Positions 27,569-35,657 of a stretch of 48,629 nucleotides of DNA are shown here, in pieces (within the stretch, counting starts at the first letter, position 1; every line of letters starts with the position of its first letter). Source of the stretch: Thauera sp. 2A1 (lineage in GTDB: Bacteria; Pseudomonadota; Gammaproteobacteria; Burkholderiales; Rhodocyclaceae); contig NZ_SSXV01000032.1 in NCBI RefSeq assembly GCF_009469595.2, positions 1 through 48,629 on the forward strand. The letters run 5' to 3'. Below the pieces are notes generated by a model, which ran no database searches, had not been told where the DNA came from, and saw nothing but the letters and a program-made list of their open reading frames with translations. Both the position numbers and the translations under genes were made by a program.

Positions 27569-28971
27569 CGATGGCAGGACCCGTGCAGCCGATCCCCGCA
27601 ACCGCCGAAGCCGTGACGACCGAATTCGCCTCGCTGTTGAGAAACATCTGGGACGATCTCCACGACCCCTTCGTGCTGTGGCAGGTGGGCGCGCTGCTGG
27701 CCTGTCTGCTGGGCGGCTGGCTGATACAGCGCCTGGTGCGGCAACGGACCGGCGGCGCTGTCCTCGAGGACATGAACGCCGCGCTGCGTTTCGGCCGCAG
27801 TGGCCTGCGCCGGGTGGTGTTCCCGCTGTCGGCCCTGATCCTCGTGCTCGTCACGCGCGCGGTGCTGGCGCAGTACCACAAGGTGCACCTGCTCGATCTC
27901 GCCGTGCCCCTGCTGTCGTCGATGGCCGTGATCCGTATCGTCGTGTATACGGTGCGCCAGGCAGTGGGCGGTGCCTCGAGTTGGCTCGGCGGATTCGAGA
28001 AGAGCTTCGCGGCGCTGGCCTGGTCGGTGGTTGCGCTGCACATCCTGGGCTGGCTGCCCCGTGTGATCGATGCGCTGGAGACGGTGTCCTTCTCCATGGG
28101 CACGCAGAAGCTGACGCTGTGGATGCTGGTGCAGGGGTTGGCGATGGTGCTGCTGACGGTGCTCGTCGCCCTTTGGGTGGCCGGCTTGCTGGAGCGCCGC
28201 ATCGTCACGGCGAGCGGGCTGGATGCCAACATGCGCACCGTGCTCACCCGCATCACCAAGGCCTTGCTGATCGTCGTCGCGGTGCTGGTGGCGCTGCCGA
28301 TGGTGGGCATCGACCTGACCACCCTGTCGGTGTTCGGCGGCGCGCTGGGGGTGGGCCTCGGTTTCGGCCTGCAGAAGATCGCCGCCAACTACGTGTCGGG
28401 CTTCATCATCCTGCTCGACCGTTCCATCCGCATCGGCAACCTGATCACCGTCGGCAACGATCGCGGCGTGGTGCGCGAGATCACCACCCGCTACACGGTG
28501 GTGAAGGCCGGCAACGGCATCGAATCCATCATCCCGAACGAGACGCTGGTCGGGTCGGTGGTGCAGAACGAGACCTTCAGCGACACCAAGGTCTCGTTGC
28601 CGATCTCCATTCAGGTCGGTTACGAGGTCGACGTGGAACGTGCGCTGGCGATCCTGGTCGAAGTTGCTGGTGCGCATCCGCGCGTGCTTCCCGAACCATC
28701 GCCCAAGGGCTTTCTCGCCGGCTTCGGCGAGAGCGGGATCGACCTGCGCTTGCTGTGCTGGATCGCAGACCCCGAGGAGGGCACGCTGGGCATCACCTCC
28801 GCGATCAACCTGGAGTTGTGGCGGCGCTTCAAGCGCGAGGGCATCAGCATTCCCTTCCCGCAGCGGGAAGTGCGTGTCGTGGGCGCCGTGGTGATGAACC
28901 GCGGGGACGATCAGGATGCGCCCACAAGCGGAGCCCCGACCGGGCTCGCGCAAGCCGGCACGGCGGCGTAG
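27565..28971 (+). CDS. Mechanosensitive channel, MscS family
   Basis: A 468-residue membrane protein with several N-terminal helices (from about residue 40) and the MscS core: a Gly/Ala-rich pore helix GGALGVGLGFGLQKIAANYV, then IILLDRSIRIGN and the beta domain with VVREITTRYTVVK and IIPNETLVGSVVQN. These channels release solutes on hypo-osmotic shock. It is longer than E. coli MscS (286) because of extra N-terminal helices, as in the YbdG/YjeP-like members. It overlaps the PLD gene by 4 bases. Confidence 0.9.
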   Translation: MTMAGPVQPIPATAEAVTTEFASLLRNIWDDLHDPFVLWQVGALLACLLGGWLIQRLVRQRTGGAVLEDMNAALRFGRSGLRRVVFPLSALILVLVTRAVLAQYHKVHLLDLAVPLLSSMAVIRIVVYTVRQAVGGASSWLGGFEKSFAALAWSVVALHILGWLPRVIDALETVSFSMGTQKLTLWMLVQGLAMVLLTVLVALWVAGLLERRIVTASGLDANMRTVLTRITKALLIVVAVLVALPMVGIDLTTLSVFGGALGVGLGFGLQKIAANYVSGFIILLDRSIRIGNLITVGNDRGVVREITTRYTVVKAGNGIESIIPNETLVGSVVQNETFSDTKVSLPISIQVGYEVDVERALAILVEVAGAHPRVLPEPSPKGFLAGFGESGIDLRLLCWIADPEEGTLGITSAINLELWRRFKREGISIPFPQREVRVVGAVVMNRGDDQDAPTSGAPTGLAQAGTAA

Positions 28972-29023
28972 GCGTCGCGTCACCAGGGCTTCAAGATCAT
29001 GAATCAAAAGGATATTTAAAAGA

Positions 29024-30193
29024 ATGTACAGCGGCTTGTTCGATCTTCCATGGTGGAGCTACGTTGTCGTTGCCCTGGCTCTCACGCATGTCACCATTGC
29101 CTCGGTGACCATCTTCCTGCACCGTCATCAGGCGCATCGGGCGCTCGACCTGCACCCCTTCGCCAGCCACTTCTTCCGCCTCTGGCTGTGGCTGACCACC
29201 GGCATGGTCACCAAGGAGTGGGCGGCCATCCATCGCAAGCACCACGCCAAGTGCGAGACCGAAGAGGATCCGCACAGCCCGCAGACGCGTGGTCTGCGCA
29301 AGGTGCTGTGGCAGGGGGCGGAGCTCTACCGTGCCGAGGCGAAGAACGCCGACACGTTGCAGCGCTACGGCCACGGCACGCCGGACGACTGGCTCGAACG
29401 TAACGTCTACCGCCATTCGGTGCTCGGCGTGTCGGTCATGATGGTCATCGACCTCGTCGCCTTCGGGCCGATCGGGCTGACGATCTGGGCGGTGCAGATG
29501 GTGTGGATCCCGTTCTGGGCGGCGGGCGTCGTCAATGGCATCGGACACTTCTGGGGTTACCGCAACTTCGACTGCACCGACGCGTCGCGCAACCTCGTAC
29601 CGTGGGGCGTCCTGATCGGCGGCGAGGAACTGCACAACAACCACCACAGCTTCGCCACCTCGGCCAAGCTGTCGGCGAAGTGGTACGAATTCGACATCGG
29701 CTGGATGTACATCCGCCTGCTCGAGACGCTGGGGCTGGCCAGGGCCAAGAAAGTGATCCCCACGCCGAAGTTCGGCGAGCCCAGGCTCGCGCCGGATTTC
29801 GACATGCTGCAAGCCATCGTCACCCACCGCTACGACGTCATGACGCGCTACATGAGCTCGCTGAAGCGGGTGTGCACGGTAGAGGTCGAGCGCCTGAAGG
29901 CGAGCCACGCCGGCCGCTTCGACGTCACCGCGCTCAAGCGCTGGGTGCTGTCGGGCGAGGAGCGCCACCTGAAGGATGGCGAGAAGGAACAGTTGCGCGG
30001 CCTGGTCGCCAGCAGCCAGGCCTTGCTCACCGTGGTGACGATGCGGGAAGAGCTCAACGCCCTGTGGGCGCGTTCGAACGCGACGCGCGAACAACTGCTG
30101 GCGCAGTTGCACGACTGGGTGGCGCGTGCCGAGCAGAGTGGCATCGACCAGCTCCGCGAGTTCTCGCTGCGTCTGCGCCGCTACGCAGTTTGA
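29024..30193 (+). CDS. Acyl-lipid/acyl-CoA desaturase
   Basis: A membrane di-iron desaturase of 389 residues. The three histidine boxes are HRHQAH (33-38), HRKHH (70-74) and HNNHH (204-208), with hydrophobic segments at about 12-32, 48-62, 134-170. Likely introduces a delta-9 type double bond in membrane fatty acids; the exact substrate is unknown. The last 110 residues are a soluble helical tail (HDWVARAEQSG near the end), longer than in minimal desaturases. A weak AAGGAT is 11 bases upstream in an AT-rich leader, so the start is moderately sure. Confidence 0.88.
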   Translation: MYSGLFDLPWWSYVVVALALTHVTIASVTIFLHRHQAHRALDLHPFASHFFRLWLWLTTGMVTKEWAAIHRKHHAKCETEEDPHSPQTRGLRKVLWQGAELYRAEAKNADTLQRYGHGTPDDWLERNVYRHSVLGVSVMMVIDLVAFGPIGLTIWAVQMVWIPFWAAGVVNGIGHFWGYRNFDCTDASRNLVPWGVLIGGEELHNNHHSFATSAKLSAKWYEFDIGWMYIRLLETLGLARAKKVIPTPKFGEPRLAPDFDMLQAIVTHRYDVMTRYMSSLKRVCTVEVERLKASHAGRFDVTALKRWVLSGEERHLKDGEKEQLRGLVASSQALLTVVTMREELNALWARSNATREQLLAQLHDWVARAEQSGIDQLREFSLRLRRYAV

Positions 30194-30230
30194 TCTGCGG
30201 GGAGCGGACCTGGACGCGTTTCGAGGCCCG

Positions 30231-30674
30231 TCAGGCGCGCACGGCGTCCGCCCAGCAGTTGGGTGTTTCGTACAGCCGCACGCGCTCGAGGCGCAGATGG
30301 TTGCCGTAGACGTCGCGGTAGGCCGGATCGAGGATGCGGAAGGCTTCGGCGGCGAGGTTCTCCGCAGTGGGCACCACATCGAGCACCACCGTCTTGTGGC
30401 CCGGCACGCTGGCGAGGAAATCAGCCACCAGCGTGTCGCCTCGATAGACCAGGAAAGCGTGGTCCCATTGGCCGACCACGAGGTCGTTGGCAACGCGCTT
30501 CACGTCGGCGAAGTCCATCACCATGCCATTGACCGGCAGACCGTCGGCCTTGATGATCTCGCCCGACAGCGTCACTTCGACCGCATAGCGGTGGCCGTGC
30601 AGATGACGGCACTGGCTGGCGTGATCGGGGATGCGGTGTCCGGCATCGAATTCGAGACGGCGGGTGATGCGCAT
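30231..30674 (-). CDS. queD: 6-carboxytetrahydropterin synthase (QueD/PTPS family)
   Basis: Converts dihydroneopterin triphosphate to 6-carboxytetrahydropterin on the way to queuosine/preQ0. The 147-residue protein has zinc-binding H13, H26 and H28 (AGHRI and CRHLHGHRY), the catalytic C22, and a C-terminal VRLYETPNCWAD with the pterin-anchoring glutamate. GAGG lies upstream of the ATG. It is divergent from a radical SAM gene. A pterin-binding PTPS paralogue with another role cannot be fully excluded, but the C-R-x-L-H-G-H layout favours QueD. Confidence 0.9.
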   Translation of the reverse strand: MRITRRLEFDAGHRIPDHASQCRHLHGHRYAVEVTLSGEIIKADGLPVNGMVMDFADVKRVANDLVVGQWDHAFLVYRGDTLVADFLASVPGHKTVVLDVVPTAENLAAEAFRILDPAYRDVYGNHLRLERVRLYETPNCWADAVRA

Positions 30675-30700
30675 GATGAACCTCGGTTCCAGGGGCGCGA

Positions 30701-30706
30701 ATTATA
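30701..30706 (-). promoter_or_regulatory. Probable -10 element of queD
   Basis: TATAAT on the minus strand, 27 bp upstream of the queD ATG. The expected -35 position (ACGGCC) is poor, so the promoter may need an activator or be of the extended type. Confidence 0.45.
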
Positions 30707-30760
30707 CCACCCCCGCATCCGCAGGCCGTTTGGCCGAAGTTGCAAGTGATTGAGCAAACG

Positions 30761-31651
30761 ATGAATTCTGATTCTTCCACGGCTGCGAAGCCGCTTTCGG
30801 TGATTAATCACGACCGCGACCTCGCCGGTCTCACCTACGTCTATCCGGTGTTGTCCCGGCGTGCGGGCGGCGTGTCGGTGGGCATCAACCTCAATCCCAA
30901 CAACGCCTGCAACTGGCACTGCGCCTACTGCCAGGTGCCTGGCCTGGTGCGCGGCAAGGCGCCGGTGATCGACCTGCAGGTGCTGGAGCAGGAACTGCGC
31001 TGCTTTCTGCACGAACTCGTCCATGGTGACTGGCTGCTGCGGCATGCGCCGGAAGGTGCGCGCGTGATCCGCGACATCGCGTTCTCGGGCAACGGCGAGC
31101 CGACGAGCGCGGAGGAGTTTCGCGAGGCAGTGGACCTGGTGCTGCGCCTGCGCGAGGAATTTGGCCTCGGCGGCCCTCGCAGCGAAGGAGGGCCGGGGGG
31201 CGTGCCGGTGCGCCTGATCACCAACGGCAGCCTGATGGGTCAGGCGCGTGTGCAGGAAGGCGTGCGGCGGCTGGGCGAGGCGGGGGGTGAGGTGTGGTTC
31301 AAGGTCGATGGCGGCAGCACTGCCGCCATCGAGCGCATCAACGGCGTCAACCTGACGCCCGAAGTCGTTGCCCGCAATCTGGCGCGCTGCGCTCAGCTTT
31401 GTGATACCTGGGTGCAGACCTGCATGTTCCGCTGGGATGGAATGGCGCCATCCGATGCGGATGTGGACGCCTACCTCGCCGTGCTGCGCGCGGCTGGGCT
31501 AGATCGCCTGCAGGGTGTGCTGCTGTACGGCATCGCGCGCCCGTCCATGCAACCGGAAGCCGCGCGGCTGTCACCACTTGAGCCCGACGAACTCGAGGAC
31601 ATCGGGGCGCGCATGAGAAAGCAGGGGCTGACGGTCCGCGTCAGCCCCTGA
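30761..31651 (+). CDS. Radical SAM protein of unknown substrate
   Basis: A 296-residue radical SAM enzyme. The cluster motif is C50-x3-C54-x2-C57 (CNWHCAYC), followed by the GNGEPT segment and VRLITNGS typical of the TIM-barrel core. There is no second cysteine cluster or SPASM-like tail. A glycine-rich insert (about residues 138-147) separates two core elements. It is divergent from queD, but the motifs do not match QueE closely, so a link to queuosine is only positional. ATG 30761 is chosen over a TTG/ATG-like extension to 30740; the ribosome site is weak. Confidence 0.85.
   Translation: MNSDSSTAAKPLSVINHDRDLAGLTYVYPVLSRRAGGVSVGINLNPNNACNWHCAYCQVPGLVRGKAPVIDLQVLEQELRCFLHELVHGDWLLRHAPEGARVIRDIAFSGNGEPTSAEEFREAVDLVLRLREEFGLGGPRSEGGPGGVPVRLITNGSLMGQARVQEGVRRLGEAGGEVWFKVDGGSTAAIERINGVNLTPEVVARNLARCAQLCDTWVQTCMFRWDGMAPSDADVDAYLAVLRAAGLDRLQGVLLYGIARPSMQPEAARLSPLEPDELEDIGARMRKQGLTVRVSP
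31622..31650. terminator. 12-bp hairpin over the radical SAM stop codon
   Basis: CAGGGGCTGACG (31622-31633) and CGTCAGCCCCTG (31639-31650) form a perfect 12-bp stem with a 5-base loop that overlaps the stop TGA (31649-31651). There is no T run on either side. It lies between two converging genes and may act as a shared transcription or RNA-decay barrier. Confidence 0.55.
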
Positions 31652-31672
31652 TGGCTTCATGACCCGCCAGGC

Positions 31673-31969
31673 TCAGCGCTCCTTGCGCTTGGCGCGGGCT
31701 TCCTTCTTGAGCGACTTGTACAGATCGGGGTTGGTCGCCTTCAGGTATTCCGCCACGTCCACGTCGTCCTTCCTGACCTTCTCGATATCGATCTGCTCGA
31801 TGTGGACCAGGCGAAGCAGGGCCTGTACCGGCCGGGGAATGTTGCGGCCGCTCTCATAGCGGGAGCCGCCGCTCTGCGTCACGCCGATCTTGGACCAGAA
31901 CTGGGACTGGTTCATCCCGAGCTTGCGGCGGATTTCGCGTACGTCGATCTTGTCTGTGCTTTTGGTCAT
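31673..31969 (-). CDS. XRE-type helix-turn-helix regulator
   Basis: A 98-residue protein with an N-terminal HTH (about 10-55: VREIRRKLGMNQSQFW, then TQSGGSRYESGRNIPRP) and a basic, lysine-rich C-terminus (KKEARAKRKER). There is no sensor domain, so it is a small DNA-binding regulator. A promoter-like TTGAAT-N18-TATACT with a palindrome at the start of transcription lies about 100 bp upstream and could allow self-repression. It converges on the radical SAM gene, 21 bp apart. The target genes are unknown. Confidence 0.85.
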   Translation of the reverse strand: MTKSTDKIDVREIRRKLGMNQSQFWSKIGVTQSGGSRYESGRNIPRPVQALLRLVHIEQIDIEKVRKDDVDVAEYLKATNPDLYKSLKKEARAKRKER

Positions 31970-32529
31970 GATTTCGCCCCGTTGATGTGGACTGGACTGG
32001 CAAATGCCGTGTGTGCCGGCTTGATGCCCTGATGCCGTAACTTGATACTACTAAAGTTATATCGCATGCGAAGTATAGACCAGCTTTCCGCATAAATTCA
32101 ATGTGCATTTCCATGAAATGCGGGTTAACCGTAAGTGATATTCACCTGAACCGTGAAATGTGACCGGCGTCGTGTCGGCTTGCTGCCGCGCCGTGTCACT
32201 TGCCTGTCGTGTTCGAGCTCAGTTCGCGCCCCGCCGCACTTGCCTGCGCCTGCCGATCCTCGCAACGGGCGGGCTCCGCCCGGGCAGGCCTCGTCGCCTG
32301 CACTGCGCGAGTTGGATATGTCGATGGTGCCGATAGTTCAGCATCGAGCCGCGGTGCCGGTATCGCTTTCGCGAGGCGCGGCATGGGGCCTGGCCGCAAT
32401 GTCCGCACCCAAGGCGGCCGCCATCACCGAACGCGACATCGGAACCCGCATCGACAAGAAGCAGATGGAATGCGCCGCGCTTGCGCCACGGTAGAGGCGA
32501 GGGCCGTGGCCATCGAGCTGACATAGCGT
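31970..32529. other. Gene-free region between the HTH gene and tRNA-Ser
   Basis: The first 190 bp (to about 32160) are markedly AT-richer than the genome and carry the regulatory sites listed separately. From 32160 to 32529 the DNA is GC-rich again, with several overlapping open frames on both strands; none has a ribosome site or a recognisable domain. I see no gene here. Confidence 0.6.
32039..32101 (-). promoter_or_regulatory. Putative promoter and operator of the HTH gene
   Basis: On the minus strand TTGAAT (32101-32096) and TATACT (32077-32072) are 18 bp apart. A perfect 10-bp palindrome TCGCATGCGA (32062-32071) begins right after the -10, covering the likely transcription start. Further down, AACTT-N10-AAGTT (32039-32058) is a second inverted repeat. 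The arrangement fits autorepression by the HTH protein. Confidence 0.5.
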
Positions 32530-32558
32530 TTGACCCGCGCGCGGCGACTCGCTATCAT
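32530..32558 (+). promoter_or_regulatory. Sigma-70 promoter of tRNA-Ser
   Basis: TTGACC (32530-32535) and TATCAT (32553-32558) with an ideal 17-bp spacer, followed by the GC-rich discriminator CGCGCC, a pattern typical of stringently controlled stable-RNA genes. The tRNA begins 15 bp after the -10. Confidence 0.85.
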
Positions 32559-32572
32559 CGCGCCTTCTTTTA

Positions 32573-32666
32573 GGAGACGTGGCCGAGAGGTCGAAGGCAC
32601 TCCCCTGCTAAGGGAGCATGCGGGCTAAAACTCGCATCGAGGGTTCGAATCCCTCCGTCTCCGCCA
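32573..32666 (+). tRNA. tRNA-Ser (anticodon GCU)
   Basis: A 94-base tRNA. The acceptor stem is GGAGACG with CGTCTCC, the discriminator is G and CCA is encoded. The D arm contains GGCCGAGAGGTCGAAGG. The anticodon stem is CTCCC/GGGAG with GCT at 32607-32609. A long variable arm (CATGCGGGC...CTCGCATC) marks a class II serine tRNA, and the T arm GAGGGTTCGAATCCCTC is canonical. It reads AGC and AGU codons. Confidence 0.97.
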
Positions 32667-33014
32667 AGCTTCAAAATCAGTGCTTCGTTGATTGTCTGCG
32701 ACGACGGTCATGCACCTGATCCCAGCAAAGCCCACCTGGAACCACCGTCTGGCGGTTCCAGGTGGGCTTTTGTTTGGGCGTTTGCTTCGGGTAGTCGAAT
32801 TGCTCCCTTGATGCCGACGAAATCCTCCGGCGCTGCAGCGGAGCTTGCCGCAAGGGCCACTTGCCGCGGACGAGGGGTGACAGCCCCGGCGCCGGCCCGA
32901 TGGCCGACTCACCTCGCGAGGCGTCTTCCCATACAATCGGGCCGGCTTCATCTTGTCGAGTCACGAGGGCATGCCTTCGTGCTTCGCTGCATGTCTGACC
33001 GGGCATATGTTTCC
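32667..33014. other. 348-bp spacer between tRNA-Ser and the asparaginase gene
   Basis: Holds the strong hairpin at 32727-32770 and, before the asparaginase gene, TACAAT at 32932-32937, a possible -10 with no good -35. A palindrome CCTCGCGAGG stands at 32913-32922. No further gene is seen. Confidence 0.6.
32727..32775 (+). terminator. Long terminator hairpin after tRNA-Ser
   Basis: AAAGCCCACCTGGAACC (32727-32743) pairs perfectly over 17 bp with 32754-32770, around a 10-base loop. The stem ends in A and T runs (TTTTGTTT downstream), so it could stop transcription in both directions. It lies 60 bp past the tRNA. Confidence 0.85.
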
Positions 33015-34064
33015 ATGACTCCCACCACGACGAACTCCACGCCGCCTGCCGGCAGCCCGGCTTCTTCGCTGCCGGCTGCAGCGCGGCCGCGCATCGCGCT
33101 GCTCGGCACCGGGGGCACGATTGCGGCTTCCGCTCCCGATGCCGCCCAGCTCAATGATTACCGCGTCACGGAAGGGGTTGAGGCGATTCTCGACGCGGTG
33201 CCGCAGATCCGCGAACTGGCCGAGGTGCGCTGCGAGCAGTTGATGAACGTGGAAAGCCACGAGATCGACACCGCCGGGCTGCTGGCGATCGCGCGACGCA
33301 CCCAGGCCCTGCTCGAGGATCCGGCGATCGACGGCGTGGTGATCACGCATGGCACCGACACGCTGGAGGAAACCGCCTATTTCCTCAACCTGGTGCTCGA
33401 CAGCGCCAAGCCGGTGGTGGTGGTCGGGGCGATGCGGCCCGCGAGCGCGCTGAGCGCCGACGGTCCGCTGAACCTGTTGAACGCGTTCCGCCTTGCGACC
33501 TGCCCGGAGGCGGCAGGCAAGGGCGTGCTGGTGACGCTCAACGACCGTATCGGTGCGGCGCGCCATGTCACCAAGTCGCACACCATCGCGACCGATGCCT
33601 TCGTCTCGGCGGAGCAGGGCAGCCTTGGCGAGATCACTGGCGGCGTCGTGCACTTCTTCAATGCGCCCACGCGGCGGCATACCTTGCACAGCGAGTTCTC
33701 GCTCGCGGACATCACCGAACTCCCGCAGGTCGACATCATTTTCGATTACCTCGGCGCCGGCACGCATCCATATCGCGCAGCCATCGACAGCGGGGCGCGT
33801 GGCATCGTGCTTGCGGCGACCGGCAATGGCAGCCTGTCGCCATCGGCGCGACTGGGCGCCGAGGCGGCGCAGCGCCAGGGCGTGACCTTCGTGCGGGCGA
33901 GCCGGGTGGGGCAGGGCGTGGTGACCGATTCAGCGGACGATGCGGTGCTCGGCACCATCGCCGCGAATTCTCTCAACCCGCAGAAGGCGCGCATCCTGCT
34001 GATGCTGGCCTTGTGCGTGACGCGCGATAGCGAGGCCATCCGGGAGTGCTTCCGGCGCTATTGA
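33015..34064 (+). CDS. L-asparaginase (bacterial type, AnsA/AnsB family)
   Basis: Hydrolyses asparagine to aspartate and ammonia. The 349-residue protein has both active-site signatures: LLGTGGTIA (29-37, nucleophile T35) and VITHGTDTLEETAYFL in the middle, plus VGAMRPASALSADGPLNL. The sequence resembles high-affinity type II enzymes, but the first 25 residues (Thr/Pro/Ser/Ala-rich) are not a signal peptide, so it is probably cytoplasmic. ATG 33015 is used; an extension to 32991 has no ribosome site. Some glutaminase activity is possible. Confidence 0.9.
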   Translation: MTPTTTNSTPPAGSPASSLPAAARPRIALLGTGGTIAASAPDAAQLNDYRVTEGVEAILDAVPQIRELAEVRCEQLMNVESHEIDTAGLLAIARRTQALLEDPAIDGVVITHGTDTLEETAYFLNLVLDSAKPVVVVGAMRPASALSADGPLNLLNAFRLATCPEAAGKGVLVTLNDRIGAARHVTKSHTIATDAFVSAEQGSLGEITGGVVHFFNAPTRRHTLHSEFSLADITELPQVDIIFDYLGAGTHPYRAAIDSGARGIVLAATGNGSLSPSARLGAEAAQRQGVTFVRASRVGQGVVTDSADDAVLGTIAANSLNPQKARILLMLALCVTRDSEAIRECFRRY

Positions 34065-34267
34065 TTGCATCGGCGGGCGCGTGGCGCACACTGACGGCTG
34101 GCGTGGCGGCGGAGTCGATGCGGGGCGTGCGATGATCCTTCGCCTTGCTGGGCGCCCGTTATGCTGCAAGCTGTTGTTTTTGCGCGACGCGTGCCCTGTC
34201 TCGGCGCTTGAGTTTGCTGATATTCTCGAGATTTTATGCCCGACCGGCGCCCCCACCGAGGTCAAGA

Positions 34268-35596
34268 ATGAACGCGCGAGTCCAAGATCAACTGCACAGA
34301 ATCGTCATCGTCGGCGGCGGCGCCGGGGGGCTCGAACTCGCCACCCGGCTTGGCGACACGCTCGGACGCAAGGGCAAGGCCGATATCACCCTGATCGACC
34401 GTACGCGCACGCACATCTGGAAGCCCAAGCTGCACGAGATCGCCGCCGGCAGCATGGACATCGGCGAGCACGAAGTCGGCTACCTGGCGCAGGCGCACTG
34501 GCACCATTTCCACTTTCGCATCGGCGAGATGACGGGGCTCGATCGCACACGGCGCGAGGTCCATGTTGCGCCCTTCATGGACGACGACGGCAACGAGGTC
34601 ACGCCGGCGCGATCGTTTCCTTACGACACGCTGATCATCTCGGTCGGCAGCCTCAGCAACGATTTCGGCACGCCCGGTGTGCGCGAGCATGCGCTCAAGC
34701 TCGAGACGCCGGCCGATGCACGCCGCTTCCATGTCCGCATGGTCAATGCCTGCGTGCGCGCCCATGCGCAGAAAACTCCGCTGCGGCCGGAGCAACTGCA
34801 TGTGGCGATCATCGGCGCGGGTGCGACCGGCGTCGAACTCGCTGCCGAGCTGCATCACACCACGCGCGAGGTCGTCGCCTACGGCCTCGACCGATTGGAT
34901 GCGGACAAGGACATCAAGCTGTCGGTCATCGAGGCGGCGCCGCGCGTGCTGCCGGCGCTGCCCGAGCGGCTTTCCAGGTCCACCGAGCATCTCTTGCGGG
35001 AACTGGGCGTCGATGTGCATACCAACGCGAAGGTGGCCGAGGTCTTGCCGGACGGCGTGCGCCTGGCGGACGGCCGCGTGCTGCCTGCCGAACTCGTCGT
35101 GTGGGCGGCAGGCGTCAAGGCGCCCGAATTCCTGACCCGGCTCGACGGACTCGAAACCAACCGCATCAACCAGCTCGCGGTGCGTCAGACGCTGCAGACC
35201 ACGCTCGACGACAACATCTTCGCGTTGGGCGATTGCGCCGCCTGCCCGTGGCCGGAGAACAAGGGCTTCGTGCCGCCGCGGGCGCAGGCCGCGCACCAGC
35301 AGGCCTCGCACCTGCTCAAGCAGATTCGCCGCCGCCTCGACGGCAAGCCGCTGCAGGACTACCGCTACAAGGACTTCGGTTCGCTGGTGTCGCTGGGCAA
35401 GTTCAGCACCGTGGGCAACATGATGGGCGGGCTGGCCAAGGGCGACCTGTTCATCGAGGGCAAGTTCGCGATGCTGATGTACGCGTCGCTCTACAAGATG
35501 CACGAGCTTGCGCTGCACGGCTGGGCCAAGGTGACGCTCGACACGCTGGCGCGCATGATTACCCGGCGTACCGAGCCCCACGTCAAGCTCCACTGA
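34268..35596 (+). CDS. ndh: Type II NADH:quinone dehydrogenase
   Basis: Single-subunit, non-proton-pumping NADH dehydrogenase that feeds the quinone pool from the inner side of the membrane. The 442-residue protein has the FAD-binding VIVGGGAGGLELA (13-25), a second dinucleotide motif AIIGAGATGVELAAEL for NADH, FALGDCAACPW near the end of the FAD domain and a C-terminal amphipathic membrane-association region (MLMYASLYKMHELALHGW). GAGG is seven bases before the ATG. It starts about 200 bp after the asparaginase stop. Confidence 0.93.
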   Translation: MNARVQDQLHRIVIVGGGAGGLELATRLGDTLGRKGKADITLIDRTRTHIWKPKLHEIAAGSMDIGEHEVGYLAQAHWHHFHFRIGEMTGLDRTRREVHVAPFMDDDGNEVTPARSFPYDTLIISVGSLSNDFGTPGVREHALKLETPADARRFHVRMVNACVRAHAQKTPLRPEQLHVAIIGAGATGVELAAELHHTTREVVAYGLDRLDADKDIKLSVIEAAPRVLPALPERLSRSTEHLLRELGVDVHTNAKVAEVLPDGVRLADGRVLPAELVVWAAGVKAPEFLTRLDGLETNRINQLAVRQTLQTTLDDNIFALGDCAACPWPENKGFVPPRAQAAHQQASHLLKQIRRRLDGKPLQDYRYKDFGSLVSLGKFSTVGNMMGGLAKGDLFIEGKFAMLMYASLYKMHELALHGWAKVTLDTLARMITRRTEPHVKLH

Positions 35597-35657
35597 AGTA
35601 GCAAACGCCGCACCGCTGCTGCCGGAGCAGGGTGCGCCCAGTCGCCACGGAGACGAC

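Noticed and set aside
29800..30193. C-terminal tail of the desaturase as a fused transposase fragment
   Set aside because: The frame is continuous, codon use is like the rest, and helical tails occur in this desaturase group; no transposase catalytic residues are seen.
32153..32526. Plus- and minus-strand frames of 70-113 codons upstream of tRNA-Ser
   Set aside because: Overlapping frames on both strands in GC-rich DNA, low-complexity translations, no start signals and no recognisable family.
32625..32951. Minus-strand open frame ending in a run of arginines followed by DSNPRCEF
   Set aside because: The C-terminal part is the antisense of the tRNA-Ser 3' half, a well-known source of false proteins, and the rest covers the terminator hairpin.
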